Origin: Caldicellulosiruptor bescii DSM 6725
Lineage (GTDB): Bacteria > Bacillota > Thermoanaerobacteria > Caldicellulosiruptorales > Caldicellulosiruptoraceae
DNA length: 64,000 nucleotides
Direction of reading: 5' to 3'
Assembly (NCBI RefSeq): GCF_000022325.1
Contig: NC_012034.1
Location: 1,134,501 to 1,198,500, forward strand
Shown: piece after piece, positions 37,200 through 46,113 of the stretch
Layout of the letters: each line of letters begins with the position of its first letter
Numbering within the stretch: position 1 is the first letter of the stretch
Notes under the pieces: model-generated
The model's input: only the letters and a program-made list of their open reading frames with translations
Told to the model about the DNA's origin: nothing
Database searches by the model: none
Position numbers and translations under genes: made by a program

Positions 37200-38093
37200 T
37201 TACAGATGAATCATTGTTCCAATGCCTTTATCTGTGAATATCTCAAGTAAAATACAGTGGGGAATTCTTCCATCAAGTATGTGTGTACGATTGACACCGT
37301 GCTTTAGTGCATCAATGCATCCTAAAACCTTTGGAATCATCCCGCCATCTATCTTTCCTTCCTCAATCATCTTCAAAACTTCATCGGCACTTATTGCTGA
37401 GATTATTTTCTTGCTATTTTTATCATATTTTAATCCTTCGACGTCTGTCATAAACATTAGCTTTTCAGCCTTTATTGCCTTTGCAATCTCAGCCGCCACA
37501 GTATCTGCATTTATGTTGTAACTTGTGCCATCTTCACCAACACCAATTGGTGCAACAACAGGTATATATTCGTCTTTGGCAAGCATTTCTAAAACCTTTG
37601 CGTTTATTGACACGACCTCTCCCACATAACCTAAATCAATTTTTTCCCCATTTACATATTCATAATGTTTTCGTGCTTGAATTAAATTTCCATCAATTCC
37701 GCAAATACCAATTGCCTTTCCACCTTTTTGATTTAGCATTGATACAAGTTCTTTGTTTGTCTTTCCTACCAGAACCATTTGAGCAACTTCCATGGTTTGC
37801 ATATCTGTTACTCTGAGCCCATTGACAAACTGACTTTCAACATTGAGCTTCTTGAGGACTGAATTTATGTCAGGTCCACCGCCATGAACAACTATTGGAT
37901 TTACGCCAATGTATTTGAGCAAAGTTATATCTTCCATAACCCAGTTTTTAAGCTTTTCATTTATCATGGCATTCCCGCCATACTTTATTACAACAGTCTT
38001 TCCATAGAGTTTTTGTATGTAGGGAAGGGCTTCTATTAATATGCTTGCTTTTTCAATCAGAGAATCCATTTCTTCGTACATATAGACCGTCAT
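37200..38093 (-). CDS. argB: Acetylglutamate kinase
   Basis: Phosphorylates N-acetylglutamate, second step of arginine synthesis. Amino-acid kinase fold with [29 protein letters not shown] and GGMIPKV. The N-terminal helix (about 1-25) is the kind that mediates arginine-sensitive hexamers, so feedback inhibition by arginine is likely. Start codon uncertain: ATGs at 38093, 38081 and 38069 are in frame, with GAGGGG touching the first. It follows argC by 16 bp; argJ, argD and argF are not in the window. Confidence 0.95.
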   Translation of the reverse strand: MTVYMYEEMDSLIEKASILIEALPYIQKLYGKTVVIKYGGNAMINEKLKNWVMEDITLLKYIGVNPIVVHGGGPDINSVLKKLNVESQFVNGLRVTDMQTMEVAQMVLVGKTNKELVSMLNQKGGKAIGICGIDGNLIQARKHYEYVNGEKIDLGYVGEVVSINAKVLEMLAKDEYIPVVAPIGVGEDGTSYNINADTVAAEIAKAIKAEKLMFMTDVEGLKYDKNSKKIISAISADEVLKMIEEGKIDGGMIPKVLGCIDALKHGVNRTHILDGRIPHCILLEIFTDKGIGTMIHL

Positions 38094-38109
38094 CCCCTCA
38101 TTTTATTTT

Positions 38110-39150
38110 TTAAAAATATTCTCCCACCATTATAAGTCCCATTTTTTCATCAAGAGAAAATTTTATATTCATATTTTGAATTGCCTGGCCGGCAGCACCT
38201 TTTATGAGATTGTCAATGCATGAGATTATGATAACCCTGTTTGTCTTCTTATCAACCTCAAATCCAATGTCCACAAAGTTTGTTCCTCTTACGTACTTTA
38301 GTTCAGGTAGTTCGTCTTCAAAAATACGAATAAAGTATTCGTCTTTGTAGAATTCATTGTAGATTTCAACAAGGTCGTTTTTATCAATCTTTTTTATAAG
38401 GTTTGCATATATAGTTGACAGTATTCCTCTTTTTACAGGCAGAAGATGTGGTGTAAATGATAAATTCAAATCTTCGCCAAATAGAAAGCTGCACTTCTCT
38501 TCAATTTCGCTTGTATGTCTATGTTTTGTAACCGAATATGCTTTGAAATTTTCATCAAGTTCGCAAAAACTATATGCAAAGTCAAATTTTTTACCAGCTC
38601 CAGAAACACCTGACTTTGAATCTATTATAATACTGTTTTTGTCTACGAGCTTATTTTTCAAAAGAGGAGCAAGTCCCAATATTGCACTTGTTGGATAACA
38701 TCCAGGATTTCCAATAATCTGAGCATTTTTAATCTCTTCTCTGTTTATTTCACAAAGTCCATAAGCACTTTTGCTCAAAAGCTCAGGGTATTTGTGCTGA
38801 CTATAATCTTTTGCATATCTTTGCAGATCTTTGTATCTAAAATCAGCACTTAAATCAATTACAACCTTGCCAATGTCATATCCTATTTTGACATATTCCT
38901 GTGAAATACCGTGAGGCAGTGCACAAAACACTACATCTGCCTCTTGAATAGCTTCTATTTTAAATTCCTCAAATACAAGGTTTGAAACTTTTTTAAACTG
39001 TGGGTTTGTTTTATCAATAGAAAGCTGGTTGCTACTTGAAGATATAATGGATACAATTTCAACTTCAGGATGTCTTAACAAAAGCCGAATAAGCTCTACT
39101 CCCACATATCCTGATGCTCCTATAATACTTGCTTTTATCAATTTGGTCAT
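38110..39150 (-). CDS. argC: N-acetyl-gamma-glutamyl-phosphate reductase
   Basis: NADPH-dependent third step of arginine synthesis. 346 residues: Rossmann GASGYVGVELIRLL, catalytic cysteine in NPGCYPTSAILG, and the HRHTSEIEE region. ATG at 39150 is immediately after GAGGAG; the in-frame TTG at 39141 has better spacing and gives the family-like N-terminus MIKASIIGASGY. Transcription is likely controlled by an ARG-box-like operator in its promoter. Confidence 0.95.
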   Translation of the reverse strand: MTKLIKASIIGASGYVGVELIRLLLRHPEVEIVSIISSSSNQLSIDKTNPQFKKVSNLVFEEFKIEAIQEADVVFCALPHGISQEYVKIGYDIGKVVIDLSADFRYKDLQRYAKDYSQHKYPELLSKSAYGLCEINREEIKNAQIIGNPGCYPTSAILGLAPLLKNKLVDKNSIIIDSKSGVSGAGKKFDFAYSFCELDENFKAYSVTKHRHTSEIEEKCSFLFGEDLNLSFTPHLLPVKRGILSTIYANLIKKIDKNDLVEIYNEFYKDEYFIRIFEDELPELKYVRGTNFVDIGFEVDKKTNRVIIISCIDNLIKGAAGQAIQNMNIKFSLDEKMGLIMVGEYF

Positions 39151-39194
39151 CTCCTCTTTGTATTAATGAAATTTTGTTTTCAACTATGCAAATA

Positions 39195-39223
39195 ATTATA
39201 CAACACAGTGTATAAAAATACAA
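39195..39223 (-). promoter_or_regulatory. Promoter of argC-argB
   Basis: Minus strand TTGTAT, 17-bp spacer, TATAAT; transcription start near 39188. Confidence 0.78.
39209..39222. promoter_or_regulatory. ARG box (ArgR/AhrC operator) in the argC promoter
   Basis: Minus strand TGTATTTTTATACA, which matches the ArgR consensus TGAAT-wwww-ATTCA in length, dyad symmetry and 12 of 14 positions; the two differences are symmetrical. It covers most of the -35 box and the start of the spacer, where a bound repressor would exclude RNA polymerase. Confidence 0.7.
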
Positions 39224-39243
39224 TACATTGGCAAATATTTAAA

Positions 39244-39272
39244 TTGATTTATTCGACAAAATGGGGTATTAT
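39244..39272 (+). promoter_or_regulatory. Promoter of the secreted amidase gene
   Basis: TTGATT, 17-bp spacer, TATTAT. Transcription would start near 39279, downstream of the ATG at 39261, which supports the start at 39312. Confidence 0.7.
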
Positions 39273-39311
39273 ATACCTATAAATTACATTTTTTGCGGGG
39301 TAGGTTCTGGG

Positions 39312-41423
39312 ATGAAACGAATTAAAGTTCTGGTAGCTACGATAACAATATTTATGTTGATTTTTGTATCTGCTTTTGCTGCCGCCTCGTACAAGCTCTA
39401 TGTCGAAGGAAAGCTTATCTCTTCAGTTAAAACCTTAGAAAGCAAAGGTAATGTTTACCTTGCACTTGCTGACTTTTTCAAGCTAAAAGGGTTTAGCGTT
39501 TCTTATAATTCAAAATCTAAATCTATCTTAGCCAAAAAGTCTAAGGATACATATCAGTTCTATATTGATAGGGCATATTACTACTACAACAAAAACAAAA
39601 AAAGTCTTTCAGCTAAGATTTTCGTAAGTGGTGGAAAGTCGTACATTTTAGCAAAAGATATAGCTTCTATTTTTGGCTATACCTGTTATGTTGATAAAAC
39701 AAAAAAACTTGTAAATTTGAACATTAACAAGCCAAAAACTGCTGTATTGCCTTTACAGCAGAGTCAACAGAAAAATTCTCTTGCTTCGAGAAATAGTTTT
39801 CAAAGGGTAGAGAAAGATTCAATTTATATCAATGATATAAGATATAATATAGAAAATGATAAGTTTACACTATATATTTTGGCAACAAAAAGTATTTCTT
39901 TCAAGGACTATAGGCTTTCCAATCCTGATAGGATAGTTTTGGATATTTCGGATAGTATTGATAATATACAAAACAACAAAATAGAAATAAATAAAAGTGG
40001 CATTTTCAGAATTAGACATGCTCAAAACAAGGATACAAATGGTGGTTTATTTACACGCATTGTAATAGATTATGATTCGACTTTAATAAAAGATTATAGG
40101 ATAACTAACCTTAGCAATCAACTAAAGATTGAGATAGACCTGCCAAGAAACTTACCAGCTTACACAAATATTGACAGCAGTGAAGATTTTCAAAATCAAG
40201 ATGTACAAAATTCAACTGAAACCTTTTCTCCAGTGTATGTAATTCAGAAGATAAATATTATACCTTCAGATGGTTTTACACTTGCAGAACTTGATATTCT
40301 TCCAACAGTTGTAAGTGATGTTTATCGTGCAGACCAATCGTTTATAGTTTTGAATTTAAAAGGTGCTCAAATATCCACTCAGTTAAGTAATTTTTATCAA
40401 GTAAACGATGGAAGGGTGGATTATTATATAGCATCAAACGTTGACCAAAACAGTGTTCAGATTATATTTTCTTCTAAGGCAAAGATTTTTGTTTTAAACA
40501 AATTAGATGGGAAATTAGAAGTGGTGTTTGCTGACCAGTATTCAAGCTTAAGAGTAAATCCGCCCTCAAGTCTTGTTTTGAGTTCGCCTTTTGTTTCTCA
40601 GATAAACTATTTTTACGACCAGGGCAGCAACACCATAAGACTTGAAAGCCAGTATCCTATAACAATTGCAGATGATGTGTATTCTTTGCAAGCTTCGGTT
40701 GTGACTACTGTATATTCTATTTATCAGCAGGATAAGTGCATTGTTTACATCCAAATTAATCCTAACTACATAGCAAACATAAGCAAAAGTGGAACTGATA
40801 TTACAATAAGTTTTTCACAAAAATTACAAAAACCTCAGAAGAAATTGAAGATATTCATTGACCCTGGTCATGGGGGTTCTGATCCAGGTGCTATATACAC
40901 CAAAGTGGTAAATGGCAAACAGGTAACATATAATGAAAAAGATTTTAATTTGGATATTTCTTTAAGGCTTAGCGAAAAGCTCAAAAGCCTTGGTTATGAA
41001 GTTTATATGTCACGCGATAAAGATGTATATGTGGACCTTTATGATAGAACAAGGGTGGCAAATAGTTTAAATGCGGACTTGTTTATTTCTATCCATAACA
41101 ATGCACATGATAATTCATCTGCGCGCGGAACCATGGTTTTGTATAAAGAAAAACAACAAAATGGGCTTATTTCTGATAAGCAGTTTGCCCAGATAGTACT
41201 TGACAGCATAGTCAAACAGGTTGGTACACAGAACAAGGGCATTGTAGAAAGACCAAACTTGGTTGTGCTAAGGACATCGAATATGCCAGCTGTGTTGATT
41301 GAGGTTGCATTTGGAACAAACCCTCAGGATTTGGACCTTCTTTTGAGCGATAGTTTTAAAGAGGCAGTTGCAAAGGCTATAGCTGATGCTGTTGAGTATA
41401 TAAATACAAATTACAACAAATGA
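39312..41423 (+). CDS. Secreted N-acetylmuramoyl-L-alanine amidase with copper-amine-oxidase-like and AMIN domains
   Basis: Cell-wall hydrolase of 703 residues. Signal peptide (about 1-25: basic MKRIK, hydrophobic core, AFAAA), copper-amine-oxidase N-terminal-like domain (about 30-125; LYVEGKLISSVKTLE), AMIN-type beta repeats (about 160-275 and 310-500) that usually target septal or wall sites, and a C-terminal amidase_3 domain (about 525-700; FIDPGHGGSDPGA, SIHNNAHDNSSARG, VLIEVAFGTNP). Zinc ligands and the terminal glutamate are present. ATG at 39312 is chosen because the promoter lies across the longer frame. Typical for clostridial thermophiles. Confidence 0.92.
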   Translation: MKRIKVLVATITIFMLIFVSAFAAASYKLYVEGKLISSVKTLESKGNVYLALADFFKLKGFSVSYNSKSKSILAKKSKDTYQFYIDRAYYYYNKNKKSLSAKIFVSGGKSYILAKDIASIFGYTCYVDKTKKLVNLNINKPKTAVLPLQQSQQKNSLASRNSFQRVEKDSIYINDIRYNIENDKFTLYILATKSISFKDYRLSNPDRIVLDISDSIDNIQNNKIEINKSGIFRIRHAQNKDTNGGLFTRIVIDYDSTLIKDYRITNLSNQLKIEIDLPRNLPAYTNIDSSEDFQNQDVQNSTETFSPVYVIQKINIIPSDGFTLAELDILPTVVSDVYRADQSFIVLNLKGAQISTQLSNFYQVNDGRVDYYIASNVDQNSVQIIFSSKAKIFVLNKLDGKLEVVFADQYSSLRVNPPSSLVLSSPFVSQINYFYDQGSNTIRLESQYPITIADDVYSLQASVVTTVYSIYQQDKCIVYIQINPNYIANISKSGTDITISFSQKLQKPQKKLKIFIDPGHGGSDPGAIYTKVVNGKQVTYNEKDFNLDISLRLSEKLKSLGYEVYMSRDKDVYVDLYDRTRVANSLNADLFISIHNNAHDNSSARGTMVLYKEKQQNGLISDKQFAQIVLDSIVKQVGTQNKGIVERPNLVVLRTSNMPAVLIEVAFGTNPQDLDLLLSDSFKEAVAKAIADAVEYINTNYNK

Positions 41424-41436
41424 AGGATTGTCCAAT

Positions 41437-41486
41437 AATAAAAAGAGGGATGGGGAAGCAAAACTTTTACCCATCCCTTTTTATTA
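41437..41486. terminator. Bidirectional terminator overlapping the end of the HAD phosphatase gene
   Basis: Stem GGGATGGG / CCCATCCC extended by AATAAAAA / TTTTTATT with a single bulged A, 15-nt loop. The last codons and stop of the minus-strand gene lie inside the right arm. Confidence 0.88.
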
Positions 41487-42321
41487 TAAACATTTCAATA
41501 GCTTCAGCAACTGCACCTTCATTATTTGTTCTGGAGGTTACAAACTTTGCAGCTTTTTTTACTTCTTCGGGTGCATTTGCAACTGCCACACTTATTCCAG
41601 AGATTTTGAACATTCCGACATCGTTGAAATTATCACCAATTGATATCAATTCTTCAGATGAGATATTTTTAAAGTTCATAAATTGCAGAAGAGCTTTTTC
41701 TTTTGATGCATTATTGCTCAAGACTTCTAAAAAACCATATTCTTTGTTGTCTGATGCATAGTAGAGAATAATATTACAATCCAACTCAAGTGTTTTAAGG
41801 ATTTCTTTAATCTCTTTAAGTTTTTCATATTTGCCTACAATTCCAGTGTGACTGATAGGGTATTCTAAAAACTTTAAAAGCTTTTCTGCAGGGTATGTAG
41901 ATTTAAATTGTTTGCGACCATTTACAAAGCTTAGAAAATAGCTATCATAATTGGTTCTCTCTTTATAAATCATGTGAAAATCTTGTTCATATCCCAGTAC
42001 AATATAGTAGTCTATTTCAAAATGATTGTTATCAAGAAACTCAATTAATACTTTCTTCTGACGTTCTGTAAGATAATTTTTTATAATAGGTGGAAAATTA
42101 GGATTTTCGAAGACATAAACACCATTTGCCGAGATTAATGAACATGGTAGCTGTAAATCTTTTGCAATTTTAAAGGCTGAAGCGCCTCTTCCTGTGCAAA
42201 GTACTATCACAATTTTGTACTTTTCAACAGCAATTTTTAAAAACTCTCTGTTTATTTGAGGGATGTAACCTCTATCGTCCAAAAGTGTTCCATCAATATC
42301 CAGTGCAATTAATTTTATCAA
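41467..42321 (-). CDS. HAD-superfamily Cof-type phosphatase
   Basis: 284-residue Cof/IIB subfamily hydrolase acting probably on sugar phosphates or nucleotides. Motif I is DIDGTLLDD at the N-terminus, motif II CTGRGAS, motif III a Lys around residue 212, motif IV SIGDNFNDVGMF. The cap domain sits between motifs II and III. TTG start with GAAGGTGAG upstream. Substrate unknown. Confidence 0.9.
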   Translation of the reverse strand: MIKLIALDIDGTLLDDRGYIPQINREFLKIAVEKYKIVIVLCTGRGASAFKIAKDLQLPCSLISANGVYVFENPNFPPIIKNYLTERQKKVLIEFLDNNHFEIDYYIVLGYEQDFHMIYKERTNYDSYFLSFVNGRKQFKSTYPAEKLLKFLEYPISHTGIVGKYEKLKEIKEILKTLELDCNIILYYASDNKEYGFLEVLSNNASKEKALLQFMNFKNISSEELISIGDNFNDVGMFKISGISVAVANAPEEVKKAAKFVTSRTNNEGAVAEAIEMFIIKRDG

Positions 42322-42386
42322 GTCTTCTCACCTTCTTTTAAAATGTTGAACAAAAAATAGTAAGAATTTCACCTGTATTCTGGGGT

Positions 42387-42404
42387 TTGTTAACAAATTA
42401 ACTT
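42387..42404. promoter_or_regulatory. Rex-like redox operator upstream of the ech-hyp operon
   Basis: TTGTTAA-CAAA-TTAACTT against the clostridial Rex consensus TTGTTAA-N4-TTAACAA: 12 of 14 defined positions match. The left part also forms a perfect 12-bp palindrome TTTGTTAACAAA (42386-42397). Located about 34 bp upstream of the -10 box. Rex senses NADH/NAD+ and commonly controls hydrogenase genes. Confidence 0.6.
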
Positions 42405-42434
42405 TTGCATACTGTATACAAGACAAAGATTATA

Positions 42435-42443
42435 TGTTATAAT
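42435..42443 (+). promoter_or_regulatory. Extended -10 promoter of the ech operon
   Basis: TGT-TATAAT with no convincing -35 (a TATACA is 17 bp upstream). Weak -35 with an extended -10 suits a regulated promoter. Transcription start near 42450, leader about 47 nt, Shine-Dalgarno AAAGGGGC. Confidence 0.6.
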
Positions 42444-42496
42444 CTTTAATAGCAATAGTTTATCATCATAAATAGAAAGGGGCAAGAAAGAAACAG

Positions 42497-44407
42497 ATGG
42501 CGAGCATCTATCTACTCCTAATTTTTCTACCCATGATAGCAGCATTTTTCATTCTTCTTATTAACAATAGCAGTTTTAGAAAAGCTATTGTTTTTTTAAT
42601 GTCTGCAATATTAATTGGTGTAGCTTTGTATTCTATTTCACAAGGTGATAAAGTGATAGTGCTTTCTCATTCATTAAATTCAGCACTTGAGTATCTAATA
42701 ACCTTTGCTGATTATTTTCTATTAGCAATAATCTTTTTGATTGGTACAAAACTTAAAAACAAGCTCATTAGCCTTCTTGCTATTTTGCAGTTTGTTTTAA
42801 TGTTTGTGTTTGAGTTTAAAGTAGGGAAACTGGATGTTGAAAATGTATTTTTTGTTGACCATTTGAGCTTTATTATGCTTCTTTTGATAAACATTATAGG
42901 TCCGCTTATTGCAATATTTGCACTTTCTTATATGGAAGAGCATGAGAAACACCTTCATCTTGAAAAAAGCAGACAAAACATATTTTTTGCAGTAATTATG
43001 CTATTTTTGGGTGCAATGAACGGTCTTGTGATTTCGAACAATATACTGTGGGTATACTTTTTCTGGGAGATTACTACACTCTGTTCGTTCCTGCTAATTT
43101 CTCATGACCAGAATGAAGAGAGTATTAAAAATGCAACAAGAGCTCTTCTTTTAAATTCGATAGGTGGACTTAGCTTTGTTATAGGTATAATATTTATGTA
43201 TTACAAATCTGGAACGGTTGCTTTGAATGAGATTATATCTTCACAAGACAGCAGTATTTTGATGATCCCAATTGCATTTTTAACTTTGGCAGCATTTACA
43301 AAGTCTGCACAAATGCCATTCCAGAGCTGGCTACTTGGTGCTATGGTGGCACCAACACCTGTGTCTGCCCTGCTTCACTCAAGCACAATGGTAAAAGCAG
43401 GTGTTTATTTGGTTTTGAGATTGTCACCGGTATTTATTGATACATGGCTGGGAAGAATAGTTGCTGTGGCAGGTGCTTTTACTTTTGTTTCAGCAGCGCT
43501 TTTAGCAATATTTCAGTCAAATGCAAAAAGAGTGTTGGCATACTCAACAATTTCTAATTTGGGTCTTATAATTGCATTGTCATCCATAGCACATAGATAT
43601 GCTATATATGCAGCTGCACTTTTGATAGTTTTGCATGGTGTGTCTAAAGCGCTTTTGTTCTTGTGTGTTGGTTCAATAGAACAGGGTATAGGTTCCCGAA
43701 ACATAGAAGATATGGATGGAATCAAGTATAAAATGCCAATTGTTGCTTTCTTAACTCTTTTGGGAAGTGTGTCAATGCTACTTCCTCCATTTGGCGTTTT
43801 AATTACAAAATGGATTGCTATTGAAGTGTCAACTCAAAACATTGCGGCAATGCTTGAAATAATCTTGGGAAGTGCTTTTACAGTTGTTTTCTGGACAAAG
43901 TTTATAGGCAAGATTCTTTCTGATGGAAAGGATAGAAATAAGATAGAGAAATTTGAATTTATAAAGCATATTCCGTTGATGGCTATTTCAATATTAGTAG
44001 TTTTGGTAAGCATCTTTTTGATCCAGTTTACAAATATGTTTGTTGTGCCATTTTTCAAGTCTTCTTTTGCAAGGTATTCAGGAGTTAGCAGCACCAATAT
44101 AAAAGAATTGTATGTAAAAGATTTCTTTGGATTTAATCCGGTTGTATTTTTTGGTGTGCTGGTAACAGCAGTCGTTCTGGGAGTTCTAATATATAGGTGG
44201 TTTAAGCCGAAAAGATATGTACCTGTGTATATGTCATGTGAAAATTCGGACAATTTTGGTTTCAGAGGAGAAAAGGATAAGATTGTGCCGTTTGAGTTCA
44301 AAAATTATTATTTTGAGACACTGACAAATGAGAAAACAGTAACGCTTGTTGTAAATGTTCTTTCAATTGCATTAATCGCAATAATGTTTGGGGTGATTTT
44401 AAAGTGA
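42497..44407 (+). CDS. echA: Energy-converting hydrogenase subunit EchA (NuoL-like)
   Basis: Large membrane subunit that pumps H+ or Na+ in the Ech [NiFe] hydrogenase. 636 residues of nearly continuous hydrophobic helices, homologous to complex I NuoL/MrpA. The antiporter signature AMVAPTPVSALLHSSTMV (about 290-307) and the upstream conserved lysine and glutamate helices (FFWEITTLCSFLLI) are present. Opens a six-gene cluster in the order A-B-C-D-E-F known from Methanosarcina barkeri. Overlaps echB by 4 bp. Confidence 0.92.
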   Translation: MASIYLLLIFLPMIAAFFILLINNSSFRKAIVFLMSAILIGVALYSISQGDKVIVLSHSLNSALEYLITFADYFLLAIIFLIGTKLKNKLISLLAILQFVLMFVFEFKVGKLDVENVFFVDHLSFIMLLLINIIGPLIAIFALSYMEEHEKHLHLEKSRQNIFFAVIMLFLGAMNGLVISNNILWVYFFWEITTLCSFLLISHDQNEESIKNATRALLLNSIGGLSFVIGIIFMYYKSGTVALNEIISSQDSSILMIPIAFLTLAAFTKSAQMPFQSWLLGAMVAPTPVSALLHSSTMVKAGVYLVLRLSPVFIDTWLGRIVAVAGAFTFVSAALLAIFQSNAKRVLAYSTISNLGLIIALSSIAHRYAIYAAALLIVLHGVSKALLFLCVGSIEQGIGSRNIEDMDGIKYKMPIVAFLTLLGSVSMLLPPFGVLITKWIAIEVSTQNIAAMLEIILGSAFTVVFWTKFIGKILSDGKDRNKIEKFEFIKHIPLMAISILVVLVSIFLIQFTNMFVVPFFKSSFARYSGVSSTNIKELYVKDFFGFNPVVFFGVLVTAVVLGVLIYRWFKPKRYVPVYMSCENSDNFGFRGEKDKIVPFEFKNYYFETLTNEKTVTLVVNVLSIALIAIMFGVILK

Positions 44408-45264
44408 AACAGGCTTTAATTGTACTTGCGTCAGTAGTGCTTTCGCCCATAATTGGCGGACTTTTGACCGGAATTGACCGCAAAATAACAGCAAGAATGC
44501 AAAACAGGTTTGGTCCACCTATTCTACAGCCTTTTTATGATCTTTTTAAACTATTTTCAAAAGAAACTATCGTTGTTTCGAATACTCAGATATTATATGC
44601 GTTTTTATTCTTGGTATTTAACATTGTTGCAGTTGTGATGTTTTTGCTTAAGATGGACCTTCTTTTGATTTTATTTATTCTTGCATTTGCCACAACAGCG
44701 CTCATTCTTGGAGCAATGGCAACAAATTCGCCATATTCAAGGATAGGTGCTCACAGGGAATTGATATCTGTACTTGCATATGAGCCTGTTTTAATTGCTA
44801 TGATAGTAGCAATTTACTTTGTAACTGGGAGTTTCAATATACAAGACATTTTAAAACACAATAGCTTTCTAATATTAGATTTACCGTTTATCTTCATAGC
44901 ATTCAGCTATGTTTTAACAATTAAGTTTCGAAAATCTCCGTTTGATTTGTCAACCTCACACCATGGTCATCAGGAACTTGTAAAAGGTATTACAACAGAG
45001 TTTGCAGGACCTGTTCTTGGCTTGATTGAACTTGGTCACTGGTACGAACTTGTACTTTTGCTTCTTTTTGTATGGCTATTTTTTGCAAAAAATATCTTTG
45101 TGGCAATAGCAGCAATTTTGATTTGCTACTTTTTAGAGATTGTTATTGACAATATCTCAGCAAGGCTTACATGGAAGATAATGTTACAGCTTACTTGGTC
45201 AGTGGCATTTGGTTTTGCGCTTGTTAATCTCATTTGGGTATATATAAAGTATAGGTTATTATAA
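44404..45264 (+). CDS. echB: Energy-converting hydrogenase subunit EchB (NuoH-like)
   Basis: Membrane subunit homologous to NuoH/HycD that joins the hydrophilic arm to the ion pump. 286 residues, about eight helices; loop signatures DRKITARMQNRFGPP (near the N-terminus) and SPFDLSTSHHGHQELVKG near residue 180. GTG start in a GTGA overlap with echA. Confidence 0.92.
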   Translation: MKQALIVLASVVLSPIIGGLLTGIDRKITARMQNRFGPPILQPFYDLFKLFSKETIVVSNTQILYAFLFLVFNIVAVVMFLLKMDLLLILFILAFATTALILGAMATNSPYSRIGAHRELISVLAYEPVLIAMIVAIYFVTGSFNIQDILKHNSFLILDLPFIFIAFSYVLTIKFRKSPFDLSTSHHGHQELVKGITTEFAGPVLGLIELGHWYELVLLLLFVWLFFAKNIFVAIAAILICYFLEIVIDNISARLTWKIMLQLTWSVAFGFALVNLIWVYIKYRLL

Positions 45265-45286
45265 AAAACAGGGGTGAAAATAAAAA

Positions 45287-45751
45287 GTGTTATTTAGAAA
45301 GGCATTGAAAAAGTCTCCATGGATTGTTCACTATGATTGTAACAGCTGCAACGGCTGTGATATAGAAATACTGGCAACGTTAACACCTGTATATGACGTT
45401 GAAAGATTTGGAATTATAAATGTAGGTAATCCCAAACATGCTGATATATTGGTTGTGTCAGGTTCTGTTAACCACAGAAATGCAAGAGTTTTAAAGACAA
45501 TATATGAACAGATGCCACATCCAAAAGCTGTTGTAGCAATTGGAGCATGTGCGTGCTCCGGTGGGATATTCAAAGAATGTTACAATACTCTTGGCGGGGC
45601 TGATACAGTTGTTCCTGTTGATGTATATGTTCCTGGCTGCGCGCCACGACCTGAGGCTATTATGGAAGGAATATTAAAAGCTGCACAGCTCTTAGAAGAG
45701 AAGAAAAAGAATATGAAAAAGGGTGAGATTTTGAATGTTGCAAAATCTTAA
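45287..45751 (+). CDS. echC: [NiFe] hydrogenase small subunit EchC (NuoB-like)
   Basis: Carries the proximal [4Fe-4S] cluster next to the NiFe site. 154 residues; the cluster cysteines are in CNSCNGC (near residues 18-24), GACACSGG and PGCAPRPE. As in Ech and complex I it lacks the long C-terminal domain of uptake hydrogenases and has no Tat signal, so it stays on the cytosolic face. GTG start after GGGGTGA. Confidence 0.94.
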   Translation: MLFRKALKKSPWIVHYDCNSCNGCDIEILATLTPVYDVERFGIINVGNPKHADILVVSGSVNHRNARVLKTIYEQMPHPKAVVAIGACACSGGIFKECYNTLGGADTVVPVDVYVPGCAPRPEAIMEGILKAAQLLEEKKKNMKKGEILNVAKS

Positions 45752-46106
45752 AGAACTTCAAAAAGAGGATTTGAGGAAAGAAGTTTTAGCCTTAAAAGCA
45801 GATGGTTATAGATTTGTCACTGCAACGTGTGTTGATTTGGGTGATGGTAGGTTTGATATAATCTATCACTTTGATAAGGATTACCGACTGACAAATATAA
45901 GAATTACTGCTCAAGCTGAGGAAAAAGTTCCTTCTATTTCAGATATATATTTTGCAGCTGTGTTTGTTGAAAATGAGATAAAAGATTTGTTTGGAATAGA
46001 ATTTGAAAATCTTTTGATTGATTACGAAGGAAAGTTCATGATAACTGAAGAGTTAGAATCTCCTATGCGCAAAAAGCCAGTGGTAAAAGTAAAGAAAGGA
46101 GAGTAA
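45735..46106 (+). CDS. echD: Energy-converting hydrogenase subunit EchD (NuoC-like)
   Basis: Small soluble subunit (123 residues) related to the NuoC/HycE N-terminal domain. Visible similarity: VTATCVDLGDGRFDIIYHF, the SISDIYFAAVFVENEIKDLFGIEFENL stretch typical of NuoC (quoted only to show DLFGIEF). Function is structural, at the junction of EchC and EchE. ATG start within the end of echC (17-bp overlap). Confidence 0.9.
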   Translation: MLQNLKELQKEDLRKEVLALKADGYRFVTATCVDLGDGRFDIIYHFDKDYRLTNIRITAQAEEKVPSISDIYFAAVFVENEIKDLFGIEFENLLIDYEGKFMITEELESPMRKKPVVKVKKGE

Positions 46107-46113
46107 GAAAGCT

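Noticed and set aside
37222-37816. Plus-strand frames antisense to argB
   Set aside because: They mirror conserved argB codons and have no ribosome site.
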